In this document: positions 1 to 6,762 of the stretch, in pieces
Layout of the letters: each line of letters opens with the position of its first letter
Numbering within the stretch: position 1 is the stretch's first letter
NCBI GenBank assembly: GCA_905198295.1
Contig: CAJKBW010000093.1
Location: forward strand, 1 to 10,800
Source of the DNA: an uncultured Oscillospiraceae bacterium
Lineage (GTDB): Bacteria > Bacillota > Clostridia > Oscillospirales > Acutalibacteraceae
DNA length: 10,800 nt
Reading direction: 5' to 3'
Position numbers and translations under genes: made by a program
Notes under the pieces: model-generated
Database searches by the model: none
The model's input: only the letters and a program-made list of their open reading frames with translations
What the model was told of the DNA's origin: nothing

Positions 1-438
1 CGTTTCCCGCGTCCAGTATTCTCCTGATACCAGCTCATAACAACTCAGATGTTCCCAATATTCTTCCAGCACATACCGCCCCGTACAATGGAACGCATTC
101 AGCGCCGCCAAAAGCAGCATCGTGCTATCATTTCCTCCGTTAAATGCCTGGGCAGCGACTTTCGCCAGATCGTTCATAAGTGAAATATTCCCGTCATAGG
201 AAAACGCATTGAGTACCCGCAGCGGAGAATCGATCCACAGGATTTCGCATTCCCCGAATGTCTTGACACCCAGGCACTCCCGCACCGCCCGGAGCTGCTC
301 ATCTGTCTGCGGCAGCTTGAGGACATAGGGTTCCTCCCCGGACTGGTACGTCAAATCCGAATGCAGGGCAACCCGTATCATAGCCATCTGCCACTTATTT
401 TCCTGAGCTTGTTCCCTATCCATAGGATCGGATCCCAT
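1..438 (-). CDS. Partial hypothetical protein, possibly ArdA-like antirestriction family (C-terminus outside window)
   Basis: The reading frame opens with ATG at 438 and stays open to the window edge, giving 146 residues with no stop. After a polar, probably disordered start (residues 1-18) comes a segment with the pattern 'VLKLPQTDEQLRAVRECLGV' (about 39-58), then 'ECEILWIDSPL' and 'ISLMNDLAKVAAQA'. The order of LxLP strand, helix ending in LGV/LGI, short strand and 'LNxLA' helix recalls the first domain of Firmicutes ArdA proteins, DNA mimics that inhibit type I restriction enzymes. This is pattern resemblance only. The ATG lies one base after the TAA of the upstream DUF4240 gene, so translation is probably coupled and it is the fourth gene of the operon. 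It could equally be an unrelated cargo protein of a conjugative element. Confidence 0.6.
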   Translation of the reverse strand, partial: MGSDPMDREQAQENKWQMAMIRVALHSDLTYQSGEEPYVLKLPQTDEQLRAVRECLGVKTFGECEILWIDSPLRVLNAFSYDGNISLMNDLAKVAAQAFNGGNDSTMLLLAALNAFHCTGRYVLEEYWEHLSCYELVSGEYWTRET

Positions 439-439
439 G

Positions 440-1201
440 TTACATCCCTCCCAGCGTGTAGGCGTGTCCCATATATTTGCTGTACAGCTCCGGGACAGCT
501 TTCTGGAGATCGGCAGCCGTCCAGTTCCATTTCCGGCCCGGTGATTTCTCAAATTCCAGTTCCGCCTTCATTTCTTTCTTCTCCTGGTCACTCAGCGGAT
601 TGGCTTCTGCCGCGTCATATACGTTATAGGGACGCAGCTGTCCCCTTACCAGCTGATACAGGCTCTTAATGGCTGGCTCCTTCGAATCGGCAAGGGGATC
701 GGTATAGGCGCAGTGGTATTTGAGGATATGCTCCACCAGTTCCCTACCTTTTGGCTTGAGCTCGAAGTATTCATTCGTGCCGATTTCTTGGATGCTTTTC
801 TGCTCCAGCAGGGATTTGACCTCGTAAGCGTAGGAGCCGATATAGCCGTAGAGTTCAAACTGGGTGTAATAGCTTTCCTGTGGGATATCCAATTCCGCCA
901 GGGAGTCTGCGCACTTCAAAGCCTTGCGATATACCTCCTGCCCCTGTGATACCAGCCAGGCCCGAAAGTCAGTGAACCCGTCGTCTGAGGTGCCGTCGTT
1001 GATGGCCACGGCCGCCGCCACAAGGTTCGGCGTATCAGCCAAGTCCATATACCATCTCAAATAATTATGAAAGCCGATGATCTCTTGCAGGGGAAGCTGC
1101 AGCAGCTTTTCCTGCGTGGTGAGCAGGATGCTGTCCTGATTCCAGGATTCTGCTTCTCGATTGACTTCATCGATTAGGCTCCAAAACTCTTTGTGGTTCA
1201 T
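440..1201 (-). CDS. DUF4240 domain-containing protein
   Basis: A 253-residue soluble protein without signal peptide or membrane segment. The N-terminal half (about residues 3-105) matches the DUF4240 pattern: 'FWSLIDEVNREA' at the start, a helix 'LLQLPLQEIIGFHNYLRWYMDLAD', and the signature 'INDGTSDDGFTDFRAWLVSQG' region near 67-88, where the SDDGF and FRxWL(V/I)SQG residues are typical. The molecular function of this family is not established. The C-terminal half (about 110-253) is charged and unrecognised, and contains 'ELKPKGRELVEHILKYH'. The start codon overlaps the stop of the preceding gene by four bases (ATGA), and the next gene begins one base after its TAA. It is therefore the third large gene of one minus-strand transcript. 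The domain call is fairly secure; the biological role is unknown. Confidence 0.85.
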   Translation of the reverse strand: MNHKEFWSLIDEVNREAESWNQDSILLTTQEKLLQLPLQEIIGFHNYLRWYMDLADTPNLVAAAVAINDGTSDDGFTDFRAWLVSQGQEVYRKALKCADSLAELDIPQESYYTQFELYGYIGSYAYEVKSLLEQKSIQEIGTNEYFELKPKGRELVEHILKYHCAYTDPLADSKEPAIKSLYQLVRGQLRPYNVYDAAEANPLSDQEKKEMKAELEFEKSPGRKWNWTAADLQKAVPELYSKYMGHAYTLGGM

Positions 1202-1800
1202 TGTCCGACCTCCGTTTTTGTTCTGCTGTCACATGCCGCCAGCCCATACCGGCGGATGGTCATGGCCTCGCAGACCAGCTCAAACAACTGTGTGGATACG
1301 AGTTCTCTGTCTGCTAGGTCACGGATGGTGATATGCTTGGTTCCACAATACAAATCCTTAGCCGTCATATACAAGGTATAGGCGTCCGGGCTGATGTCTC
1401 CAAGTCTTACCCCCTGGAACTGGACCCCTGTTCTATGGGCATACGGCTGAACACGCCGCCACAGGCGGCAGTCCGCTGTCAGAAGATACAGGACACACAG
1501 CAGATCCGCTGCGGGGTTCTTCCTTTTTCGCACTTCTCTTTCAAACAGTTCTTTGTGATGCATTCCACGGTATGTCACAGTGCTGCTCTCCCTTTCCTGT
1601 CGATATTCCTGAAATCGCTGGAGAAATTCCGGGTTGCGGATATACCGCATCGTGTCCCGCATCAGCTTATTGTGGCTTGTACTAGCAGGCGTTTCCTCCG
1701 AAATGTGAATCAAAAGGCCGCTGGACGGCGGTGGAAAATGGGGAATCTGCGTCATCATTTTTTCCAGCCGGAGCAGGTCCGGATCAATCATGAAATACAT
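1198..1800 (-). CDS. Hypothetical protein, operon gene 2 (unnamed accessory family)
   Basis: A 200-residue protein. I chose the ATG at 1800 because it follows an excellent ribosome site (AAAGGAGGGA, six bases upstream). The frame extends 29 codons further back, but that part overlaps the preceding gene and looks non-coding. Residues 1-70 are an N-terminal segment with 'PHFPPPSSG'. The C-terminal half contains 'AADLLCVLYLLTADCRLWRR' (about 125-144), then 'ISPDAYTLYMTAKDLYCGT' and 'FELVCEAMTIRRYG'. This arrangement (an 'LYLLTxDxxLW' helix followed by an 'A.DLY.G' helix) loosely recalls DUF6075-like accessory proteins, but the match is from memory and weak. No catalytic motif, signal peptide or membrane helix is visible. 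It begins 22 bases after the upstream gene and ends overlapping the DUF4240 start codon. Confidence 0.75.
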   Translation of the reverse strand: MYFMIDPDLLRLEKMMTQIPHFPPPSSGLLIHISEETPASTSHNKLMRDTMRYIRNPEFLQRFQEYRQERESSTVTYRGMHHKELFEREVRKRKNPAADLLCVLYLLTADCRLWRRVQPYAHRTGVQFQGVRLGDISPDAYTLYMTAKDLYCGTKHITIRDLADRELVSTQLFELVCEAMTIRRYGLAACDSRTKTEVGQ

Positions 1801-1822
1801 GTGGCTCCCTCCTTTCAGCGCG

Positions 1823-2470
1823 CTAGAGCAGACACAGGCCGTCCTGTCCAAAGGACGGCGGCTCGGTCTCCAGTTCCGGATACCCATTGCTCAACTTTTC
1901 CGTAAGGCTTTCCAGACGCTGTTCCTGTTCATAGGTCAGCGTTTCGCAGCTGTGCCGGGTATACTCCAAGGCGGCATACAGGTCGGCCGCTTCCTGTAAA
2001 GCAAACAGGTGATTTTTATCCACCAGGCCGGCACGGGTGATAAAGGATTTCTTTGCGTAGGCATAGTCCGAAGAATAGTCCCCCCAGTCTGCATAGCTGT
2101 GGGCCGCATTTGTTCTCCAAGTGGAAAACATAAAGCCATGTTCTTTACTGTACATGCCACCAAGGATAGTGCCCCCATATTCCGCCAGTTTCCGGTATTG
2201 CCGGATGCCTTCGATTTCCATAGGCGGGGAAGACTCGTACAGCCCCGTATATTCCCGGATAGCGGCGGCGGCCTTTTTGACAACGTCCAGCTTTTCCTCT
2301 CTTTCCGATGAGGAAAATTTGCCGTTATATGACAAGAAGCCCTGCCGGTCCTGCCAGCAAAGGGCTTCTTTCTGATAGGTGATATAAAGCGTTTCATCGG
2401 TCGCGTCCATCCGCCCCTCGCAGCCAAGCTGCGGCAGCTTTCGAATCAGTTCCTGCTGATATATCGTCAT
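1823..2470 (-). CDS. Hypothetical protein, operon gene 1 (mobile-element cargo type)
   Basis: A 215-residue soluble protein. The ATG at 2470 is preceded by AGGAGA at a good distance, and its first bases overlap the stop of an 18-codon upstream frame (ATGA). Residues 1-60 carry tyrosine- and tryptophan-rich strands ('ETLYITYQKEALCWQDRQGF'); about 61-85 is a charged helix. About residues 120-205 show 'YSSDYAYAKKSFITRAGLVDKNHLF' (given here with its key residues DY..AK..F..RAGLVDK) and end near 'LTEKLSNGYPELE'. A similar 'DYExAKxDFxxRAGLxxxxxLF ... E.IPEL' segment occurs, to my recollection, in cargo proteins of Firmicutes integrative and conjugative elements. No enzymatic motif is visible. The function is unknown. 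Confidence 0.75.
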   Translation of the reverse strand: MTIYQQELIRKLPQLGCEGRMDATDETLYITYQKEALCWQDRQGFLSYNGKFSSSEREEKLDVVKKAAAAIREYTGLYESSPPMEIEGIRQYRKLAEYGGTILGGMYSKEHGFMFSTWRTNAAHSYADWGDYSSDYAYAKKSFITRAGLVDKNHLFALQEAADLYAALEYTRHSCETLTYEQEQRLESLTEKLSNGYPELETEPPSFGQDGLCLL

Positions 2471-2523
2471 TTTTTATCTCTCCTGATCAATTCCAACCGT
2501 ATCCGTTTCTTTATGCGATCCAT
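2467..2523 (-). CDS. 18-residue leader peptide ORF, translationally coupled
   Basis: The peptide would be MDRIKKRIRLELIRRDKK, strongly basic (nine Lys/Arg). The ATG at 2523 is preceded by TAGGAGA with eight bases of spacing, as good as for any gene here, and an in-frame TAG lies just upstream, so it is not the end of a longer frame. Its TGA overlaps the ATG of the next gene as ATGA. This fits a leader peptide that couples or gates translation of the operon, or the remnant of a gene whose 3' part was deleted. The peptide has no recognised homologue in my memory. Confidence 0.45.
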   Translation of the reverse strand: MDRIKKRIRLELIRRDKK

Positions 2524-2558
2524 TTGGATTTTCTCCTATTAATTTAATACAGCGGGTC

Positions 2559-2592
2559 AAAAAAAGCCCGCGGCTTTTGAAAGCCACGGGCT
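2559..2592 (-). terminator. Intrinsic terminator, minus strand, upstream of the accessory operon
   Basis: An inverted repeat pairs 2565-2576 with 2581-2592 (one C-A mismatch, four-base loop). On the minus strand it is followed by seven T residues (complement of 2559-2565). It would stop minus-strand transcripts arriving from the right, about 36 bases before the leader ORF. No minus-strand gene lies directly upstream to need it, so it is either a leftover of a lost gene or an attenuator in the leader of the operon. Confidence 0.7.
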
Positions 2593-2613
2593 GTAGATCA
2601 TTTTCTATTCTCT

Positions 2614-2947
2614 GTGTTAGGGCATCCCTATGCCGTCCTCCGCACACTTTTTTGGCGCAGCCTTTTGGAGCAGGAACACATCGCAGGCCAATACTATTGT
2701 GAAATGGAAAAAAGTATGCTCCGAAATTTTGACAAGGTTATAACGGATGAGCGGTATCCGGCTATCGTCCAAGCCATCGGTGATAAAACAGATATGGAGA
2801 GGCTGGATACCCTGATTGCAGAACGGCTGCTGAGGGTAAAGCCCATGGATGTGTTTCTACAGATTTATCATCGGTTCCCTTCTCTCCCGGGATATTCAGA
2901 CCGACCACACCATTCTGCAACTTCTGCTGGACCTGGCGGACGAGTAG
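2614..2947 (+). pseudogene. Frameshifted remnant of a small hypothetical gene
   Basis: An open frame from 2614 (GTG, no visible ribosome site) encodes a coherent helical sequence ('LFWRSLLEQEHIAGQYYCEM', 'DMERLDTLIAERLLRVKPMDVF') up to about 2856, then turns into low-quality sequence rich in Ser, Pro and Gly. The frame reached by dropping one T from the TTT at 2854-2856 continues as 'VFYRFIIGSLLSRDIQTDH' and 'TILQLLLDLADE' and stops at TAG 2945-2947. A single extra base thus explains both halves; the repaired product would be about 110 residues. TTT alone is not a convincing programmed slippery site. The family is not recognised. A terminator follows 23 bases after the restored stop. The missing ribosome site suggests the 5' end is also lost. 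A sequencing error cannot be excluded. Confidence 0.55.
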
Positions 2948-2970
2948 GAAAGCGAACATAATCTGGTTGC

Positions 2971-3005
2971 AAAGGGCAGGCGGCTTATCAGTCGCCTGCC
3001 CTTTT
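2971..3005 (+). terminator. Terminator-like hairpin after the gene remnant
   Basis: A perfect 12-bp stem pairs 2971-2982 with 2993-3004 around a ten-base loop, with GGGCAGGCG in the left arm and a four-T end at 3002-3005. It lies just after the restored stop codon of the frameshifted gene and probably was its terminator, although the T tract is short. Confidence 0.6.
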
Positions 3006-3075
3006 GCGCTGCGTTCTGAAAATACTGTCTGAATGAGCACCCATTTCTGGTTATTCGACAGTTTCCATACCTGCC

Positions 3076-3113
3076 AAAAGGCTGATGGACTTTTTCATTC
3101 CATCAGCCTTTTT
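3076..3113. terminator. Bidirectional intrinsic terminator
   Basis: A perfect 14-bp stem pairs 3076-3089 with 3099-3112 (AAAAGGCTGATGGA and its complement) around a nine-base loop, ending in five T residues on the plus strand and having four A residues at the other foot. It can act on either strand. It separates plus-strand transcription from the left and minus-strand transcription from the tRNA. Confidence 0.65.
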
Positions 3114-3213
3114 GACCCCGATTTTGTGTCCACGTTAGTTCAAATCTCCTCACTTCCTGAAAATCGACCCTTCGGATCTATAAAATTCACCCTGAACTTT
3201 TCTCCCCAAAAAC

Positions 3214-3246
3214 GCCAAAAAGCCCGATTTTATCGGGCTTTTTGGC
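3214..3246 (-). terminator. Intrinsic terminator of the tRNA-Lys transcript
   Basis: A perfect 15-bp stem pairs 3214-3228 with 3232-3246 around a TTT loop. On the minus strand the stem ends in TTTTTGGC and is followed by GTTTTTGG. It lies about 27 bases downstream of the 3' end of the tRNA-Lys gene and is the natural end of that transcript. Confidence 0.75.
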
Positions 3247-3272
3247 AGGCGATCTTTTTTGTATCACCTTTC

Positions 3273-3348
3273 TGGTGAGCCATCGGGGATTCGAACCCCG
3301 GACACCCTGATTAAAAGTCAGGTGCTCTGCCAACTGAGCTAATGGCTC
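3273..3348 (-). tRNA. tRNA-Lys (anticodon TTT), CCA encoded
   Basis: The minus strand gives a complete 76-base cloverleaf. The acceptor GAGCCAT pairs with ATGGCTC, with discriminator A and an encoded CCA. The D arm is GCTC/GAGC with AGTTGGCA in the loop; the anticodon stem is CCTGA/TCAGG with loop CTTTTAA, so the anticodon is TTT (lysine). The T arm is CGGGG/CCCCG with loop TTCGAAT. A consensus promoter lies upstream (3369-3397) and a terminator downstream, so it is an independent transcription unit. Its 3' end faces the accessory operon on the left; tRNA 3' ends are common integration sites for mobile elements. Confidence 0.97.
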
Positions 3349-3368
3349 GTCTTAAATACTGCCTTGCT

Positions 3369-3397
3369 ATTATAGCCAACCGTCCTGCAATTGTCAA
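3369..3397 (-). promoter_or_regulatory. Consensus sigma-A promoter of tRNA-Lys
   Basis: On the minus strand TTGACA (3397-3392) is followed after exactly 17 bases by TATAAT (3374-3369). Both hexamers match consensus perfectly. Transcription would start about 13 bases before the tRNA 5' end at 3348. Confidence 0.9.
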
Positions 3398-3413
3398 GTA
3401 AAACCTTACCAAA

Positions 3414-3467
3414 AGACAAAAAAACTTGTACGGCATCCGGTGCAGAACGGTACGCCGTACAAGTTTT
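3414..3467 (-). terminator. Intrinsic terminator of the beta-galactosidase gene
   Basis: A 14-bp stem pairs 3421-3434 with 3454-3467 (AACTTGTACGGC and complement), with a small inner CCG/CGG stem in the loop. On the minus strand it is followed by a T-rich run (TTTTTTTGTCTTTT). It begins about 20 bases after the beta-galactosidase stop codon, and also insulates the tRNA promoter from read-through. Confidence 0.85.
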
Positions 3468-3487
3468 CGAAAATCATTTCCCCAATA

Positions 3488-6400
3488 TCACCCTTTGGGA
3501 TACCCCATCCAGGTCCAGAAATCCGGTTTTTCGGCAAACGGACGCAGACACAGCGAAAAATGAAAATCCTTATCGGAAAAACGATATTTTTCCAGCAGAT
3601 CCGGCCCGCAGCTCGCCGAACCGATGCCGGCCTGTTTATAGTCGGCGCACAGTACCGTCTTTTCGCTCGGCGGCAGCTCCCAGTCATGGCCGGCCGCGGT
3701 CAGTTCCGCCGCCGTATACGGCAGTGCGGAAAACGAAAACGCACGGGAAGAACCGACGAACAGGCCGGCGCCGTCCCGATCATAGACAGCGCCCCATTCC
3801 GTACCGCAATGGCTGCCGGTTTCCTGCGGACGAATATACGGCTGACCGTTTTCCCTGACCGGCACGATATACTGTCCCTTTGCCGCGCCGGCACGCTTAT
3901 CCACATAGCTTTCCTGCGGCCCGAAGCCAAAAAACTCTGCCGTATCCATCCGGCCATCCAGCTCCAGCTGCAGGCCAAAACGCGGCAGGCATTCGACCCA
4001 TTCGCCCACGCGCACGTCACTTGCCATCGCCAGCGCGCCGTTTCCGTCCACATGCCAGCTCACCGACAGACGCACCGGACTGCGCAGCATTACTGCGGTC
4101 AGCGCCATATCCACCGCCAAACTGACGCCATTCTTTTCCCGGCGGACATCCACGGCATACACGCGCGGTACAACGCGATCCAGACCGCAGCGCTTCCAGA
4201 TGTCCTTCACACGGCTGTCGTTATCGGTCGGAGCGCGCCAGACGATAAACGACGCGGGCGCTTTCAGCAGCTCCCTCCCAGCGTAGACCAGACTATCAAA
4301 AGCCCCCGTCACCGTGTTAAACCGATAAGCAAAACGTTCCCCGTGCAAAAGGACCGTTTCTTCCGTCTCCTCCGCTTCAACACAACCGGACGATGCGCGC
4401 ATCGGTGACACAGGCACATCCGCCGGCAGGGCAAACTGCCGGAAGCCCAGCTCATCCCCCCGGCCCCACCAGGCGGTATCCTCCGGCGCGGCAAACGACA
4501 ACCGGACAAAGCACCGGCCATCCTCCGGCAGCGCGTACGGCAGGCGGATTTCCTCCGCTTCGCCGGGCAGCATATCCGGAACCGCAAAATCCCCTTCGGC
4601 GGCAATCTTACCGTTCCGGGTCACCTCCCACCGGCCGAGAAGTGCGGCAGGCGAGGTGAACTGCAGACGGTTGATCAGCCGGAAGTAACCCCGACCGGCA
4701 TCGACTTCTTCCACATCCACCGGACAGAGGACATTTTTCAGCTCAAGCAGACCGGTATGCGGGCGGCGGTCCGGCCACACCAGGCCGTCGCAGCAGAAAT
4801 TATTGTCGTTGGGCCAGTCGCCCCAATCGCCGCCATAACCATACCGCGGCGGATTCTCCCCGGCATCTATCGGCACGCTGTGGTCACACCATTCCCACAC
4901 AAAACCGCCGCACAGCTGCGGCCGGTTCCACATCAGCTGCCAGTATTCCTGCAGATCACCCGGACCGTTGCCCATCGCATGGCAGTATTCGCAGAGCACC
5001 AGCGGCCGCTTTTCCTTCTCCTCCAAGGGGAATTCCCGCACATACTCAAGCGGCGGATACATATTGCTGACCACATCCGCCATGCTGTCGTCACACGACG
5101 GGCCGGCATGTACCCCCTCATAATGAGTCAGGCGGGACGGGTCGCGCTCCTTGAGCCATTGCAGCGCCCGGCGCAGCACCGGCCCGTACCCGGATTCATT
5201 GCCGATCGACCAGATCACCACGCTCGTGCGGTTTTTATCCCGCTCCACCAGACGGCGCTGCCGGTCGATTACCGCTTTCTCAAAAGCCGGGTCATTGGCA
5301 ATCAGGTTGAAATCTCCTGCCGGCTGAACGCCGTGGCATTCCAGATCCGCCTCGGCAATCAAATACAGCCCCAGCTCATCGCACAGCTGTGGAAAGCGCG
5401 GATCGTTCGGATAGTGCGAGGTGCGCACGGCATTGATATTGTGCCGCTTCATCAGCAAAAGGTCCCGGCGAATATGTTCAACCGATACGGCATAGCCGGT
5501 ATACGGATCGCTGTCGTGTCGGTTGACCCCCTTGAATTTAAGCGGTTTGCCGTTGAGCAGCACCACGCTGTCCCGGACCGTGATTTCCCGGATGCCGATT
5601 TTCTCCGCCATCCATTCGCCGTTATAGCCGATCGTGAGCGTATACAGCTGCGGCTGCTCCGCGTTCCAAAGCACCGGATTCGGCAGGAAGAAGCGCACGG
5701 CGCCGCCCTGCACCCGCCCGTCGCCGCAGGCGCTGCCGTCCGGAGCGGTCAGGCGGAAAACACAGTCCGCGGCATCCGCGCCCTCCACTGTGCAGGAAAT
5801 CTCCGCCGCACTGCCGTGCAGGCGGGTGGATACCTGGTAATCCCGCAGATGCTGCTGCGGACGGGAGAGCAGATAAACGTCGCGGAAAATGCCGGACAGG
5901 CGGATCTTATCCTGATCCTCCAAATAGGTGCCGTCACACCATTTGAGCACCAGCACCGCGATCCGGTTGACGCCCGGATGCACGAACGCGGTAACGTCAA
6001 ACTCGCTTGTGGAATGCGACACCTGGCTGTAACCAACAAAGGCGCCGTTGATCCACAGATAAAAACAGGAGTCCACCCCTTCAAAAACGAGATACCGTTT
6101 CTGTGCGTCATCCTCCACCGTGAATTCCCGCCAGAAAGCCCCGGCAGGGTTATCCACCGGCACATACGGCGGATCATACGGAATTGGATAATTGACGTTG
6201 GTATAGTTGGGTCGGTCGGTTTCCGGCAGGCCGTAAAGCTGCCAGTTGCCCGGAACCGGCACTGTCCCCGCCGCCTCGAGGCCGTTTTGCGGGAAGTCCT
6301 CGGGCACCAGCCCCGGACGGGCAAAAAAGCGGAACTGCCATTCGCCGGACAGCAGGGAAAAACGCGGGGAGGTTTCCCGGCGTCCGCTCTTTGCGGCATC

Positions 6401-6490
6401 CTCCTTATCAAAAGGGATAAAATAGGCGCGCGGTTCTTCACAGCCCACATGCAGGGCAGACAAATCTTCATGATATCCCGGCAAACGCAT
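3488..6490 (-). CDS. lacZ: Beta-galactosidase, glycoside hydrolase family 2 (LacZ type)
   Basis: A 1000-residue cytoplasmic enzyme that hydrolyses terminal beta-D-galactosides such as lactose; the length matches E. coli LacZ (about 1020). Domains in order: sugar-binding jelly roll (about 40-215), Ig-like domain (216-310), TIM barrel (311-590), second Ig-like domain (600-700) and large C-terminal beta-sandwich (710-1000). The acid/base is Glu432 in WSIGNESGYG and the nucleophile Glu501 in LCEYCHAMGN, equivalent to E. coli Glu461 and Glu537. FKGVNRHDSD, RTSHYPNDP and GGFVWEWCDHS are also present. No signal peptide. Three close ATGs (6499, 6496, 6490) follow AAGGAAGGA; I chose 6490 because family members begin near 'RLPGYHEDL', but 6496 has the better ribosome-site spacing. 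It is monocistronic and divergent from the alcohol dehydrogenase; no permease or regulator is adjacent. Specificity for lactose over other galactosides is not shown. Confidence 0.95.
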   Translation of the reverse strand: MRLPGYHEDLSALHVGCEEPRAYFIPFDKEDAAKSGRRETSPRFSLLSGEWQFRFFARPGLVPEDFPQNGLEAAGTVPVPGNWQLYGLPETDRPNYTNVNYPIPYDPPYVPVDNPAGAFWREFTVEDDAQKRYLVFEGVDSCFYLWINGAFVGYSQVSHSTSEFDVTAFVHPGVNRIAVLVLKWCDGTYLEDQDKIRLSGIFRDVYLLSRPQQHLRDYQVSTRLHGSAAEISCTVEGADAADCVFRLTAPDGSACGDGRVQGGAVRFFLPNPVLWNAEQPQLYTLTIGYNGEWMAEKIGIREITVRDSVVLLNGKPLKFKGVNRHDSDPYTGYAVSVEHIRRDLLLMKRHNINAVRTSHYPNDPRFPQLCDELGLYLIAEADLECHGVQPAGDFNLIANDPAFEKAVIDRQRRLVERDKNRTSVVIWSIGNESGYGPVLRRALQWLKERDPSRLTHYEGVHAGPSCDDSMADVVSNMYPPLEYVREFPLEEKEKRPLVLCEYCHAMGNGPGDLQEYWQLMWNRPQLCGGFVWEWCDHSVPIDAGENPPRYGYGGDWGDWPNDNNFCCDGLVWPDRRPHTGLLELKNVLCPVDVEEVDAGRGYFRLINRLQFTSPAALLGRWEVTRNGKIAAEGDFAVPDMLPGEAEEIRLPYALPEDGRCFVRLSFAAPEDTAWWGRGDELGFRQFALPADVPVSPMRASSGCVEAEETEETVLLHGERFAYRFNTVTGAFDSLVYAGRELLKAPASFIVWRAPTDNDSRVKDIWKRCGLDRVVPRVYAVDVRREKNGVSLAVDMALTAVMLRSPVRLSVSWHVDGNGALAMASDVRVGEWVECLPRFGLQLELDGRMDTAEFFGFGPQESYVDKRAGAAKGQYIVPVRENGQPYIRPQETGSHCGTEWGAVYDRDGAGLFVGSSRAFSFSALPYTAAELTAAGHDWELPPSEKTVLCADYKQAGIGSASCGPDLLEKYRFSDKDFHFSLCLRPFAEKPDFWTWMGYPKG

Positions 6491-6598
6491 GATCATCATT
6501 CCTTCCTTAACAGCTGCGCAAACACCTACACCCCGATCCTTTACCGGACAATCCGGGTGGTTGTGCCCTCCCCTTCGGCTATGCATCAGTTTTAGCTC

Positions 6599-6627
6599 AT
6601 TATAGCGGAGTCAACGGCAAAAGTCTT
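6599..6627 (-). promoter_or_regulatory. Putative promoter of the beta-galactosidase gene
   Basis: On the minus strand a perfect TATAAT lies at 6604-6599. At 17-bp spacing the upstream hexamer AAGACT (6627-6622) matches the -35 consensus in only three positions, which suggests dependence on an activator. The leader to the start codon would be about 100 bases. I see no clear catabolite-response element in it. Confidence 0.5.
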
Positions 6628-6708
6628 GCGGTAAAATTCATAAACTTCTCTGCTTTTTTCTGGATACTATCACCGAAAAACGCCCGCCTTTTTCCTGCCG
6701 GTTTTCAC

Positions 6709-6737
6709 TTGTGTTTGTCGGTAAACCGCGGTATGAT
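6709..6737 (+). promoter_or_regulatory. Putative promoter of the alcohol dehydrogenase gene
   Basis: TTGTGT (6709-6714), 17 bases, TATGAT (6732-6737). The -10 is good, the -35 keeps only the TTG. The spacer contains the imperfect palindrome CGGTAAACCG (6719-6728), a possible operator. The start codon lies 26 bases after the -10. Confidence 0.5.
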
Positions 6738-6762
6738 AAATACAGCAAGGAGGGAGCGCCCT

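Larger units (their letters stand above)
2948..3272. other. Gene-free stretch with three terminator hairpins
   Basis: These 325 bases between the gene remnant and the tRNA-Lys 3' end hold three inverted repeats listed separately and no supported coding region. Open frames crossing it have no ribosome site and run through the hairpins and the tRNA. The part from about 3120 to 3213 shows nothing I can interpret. Confidence 0.6.

Noticed and set aside
1801..1887. N-terminal extension of operon gene 2 to an ATG at 1887
   Set aside because: The extension overlaps the end of the preceding gene, while the ATG at 1800 has a near-perfect ribosome site.
1333..1905. A 190-codon plus-strand frame opposite operon genes 1 and 2
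   Set aside because: It is antisense to two genes with clear ribosome sites and coupled starts; its product has no recognisable features.
2854..2856. Programmed ribosomal frameshift in the gene remnant
   Set aside because: There is only a TTT run, no heptameric slippery sequence, and no Shine-Dalgarno or pseudoknot stimulator that I can recognise; a mutation or read error is simpler.
3033..3278. An 81-codon plus-strand frame before the tRNA-Lys
   Set aside because: It runs through two terminator hairpins and into the tRNA gene and has no ribosome site.
3440..4408. A 322-codon plus-strand frame opposite the 3' part of lacZ
   Set aside because: It begins inside the lacZ terminator hairpin and its product is rich in Arg, His and Pro without a domain, as expected for an antisense shadow.
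4757..6595. A 612-codon open frame on the plus strand opposite the beta-galactosidase gene
   Set aside because: It is fully antisense to lacZ, whose catalytic motifs are intact. The long frame comes from GC-rich codon bias in the real gene; it has no ribosome site and no recognisable domain.
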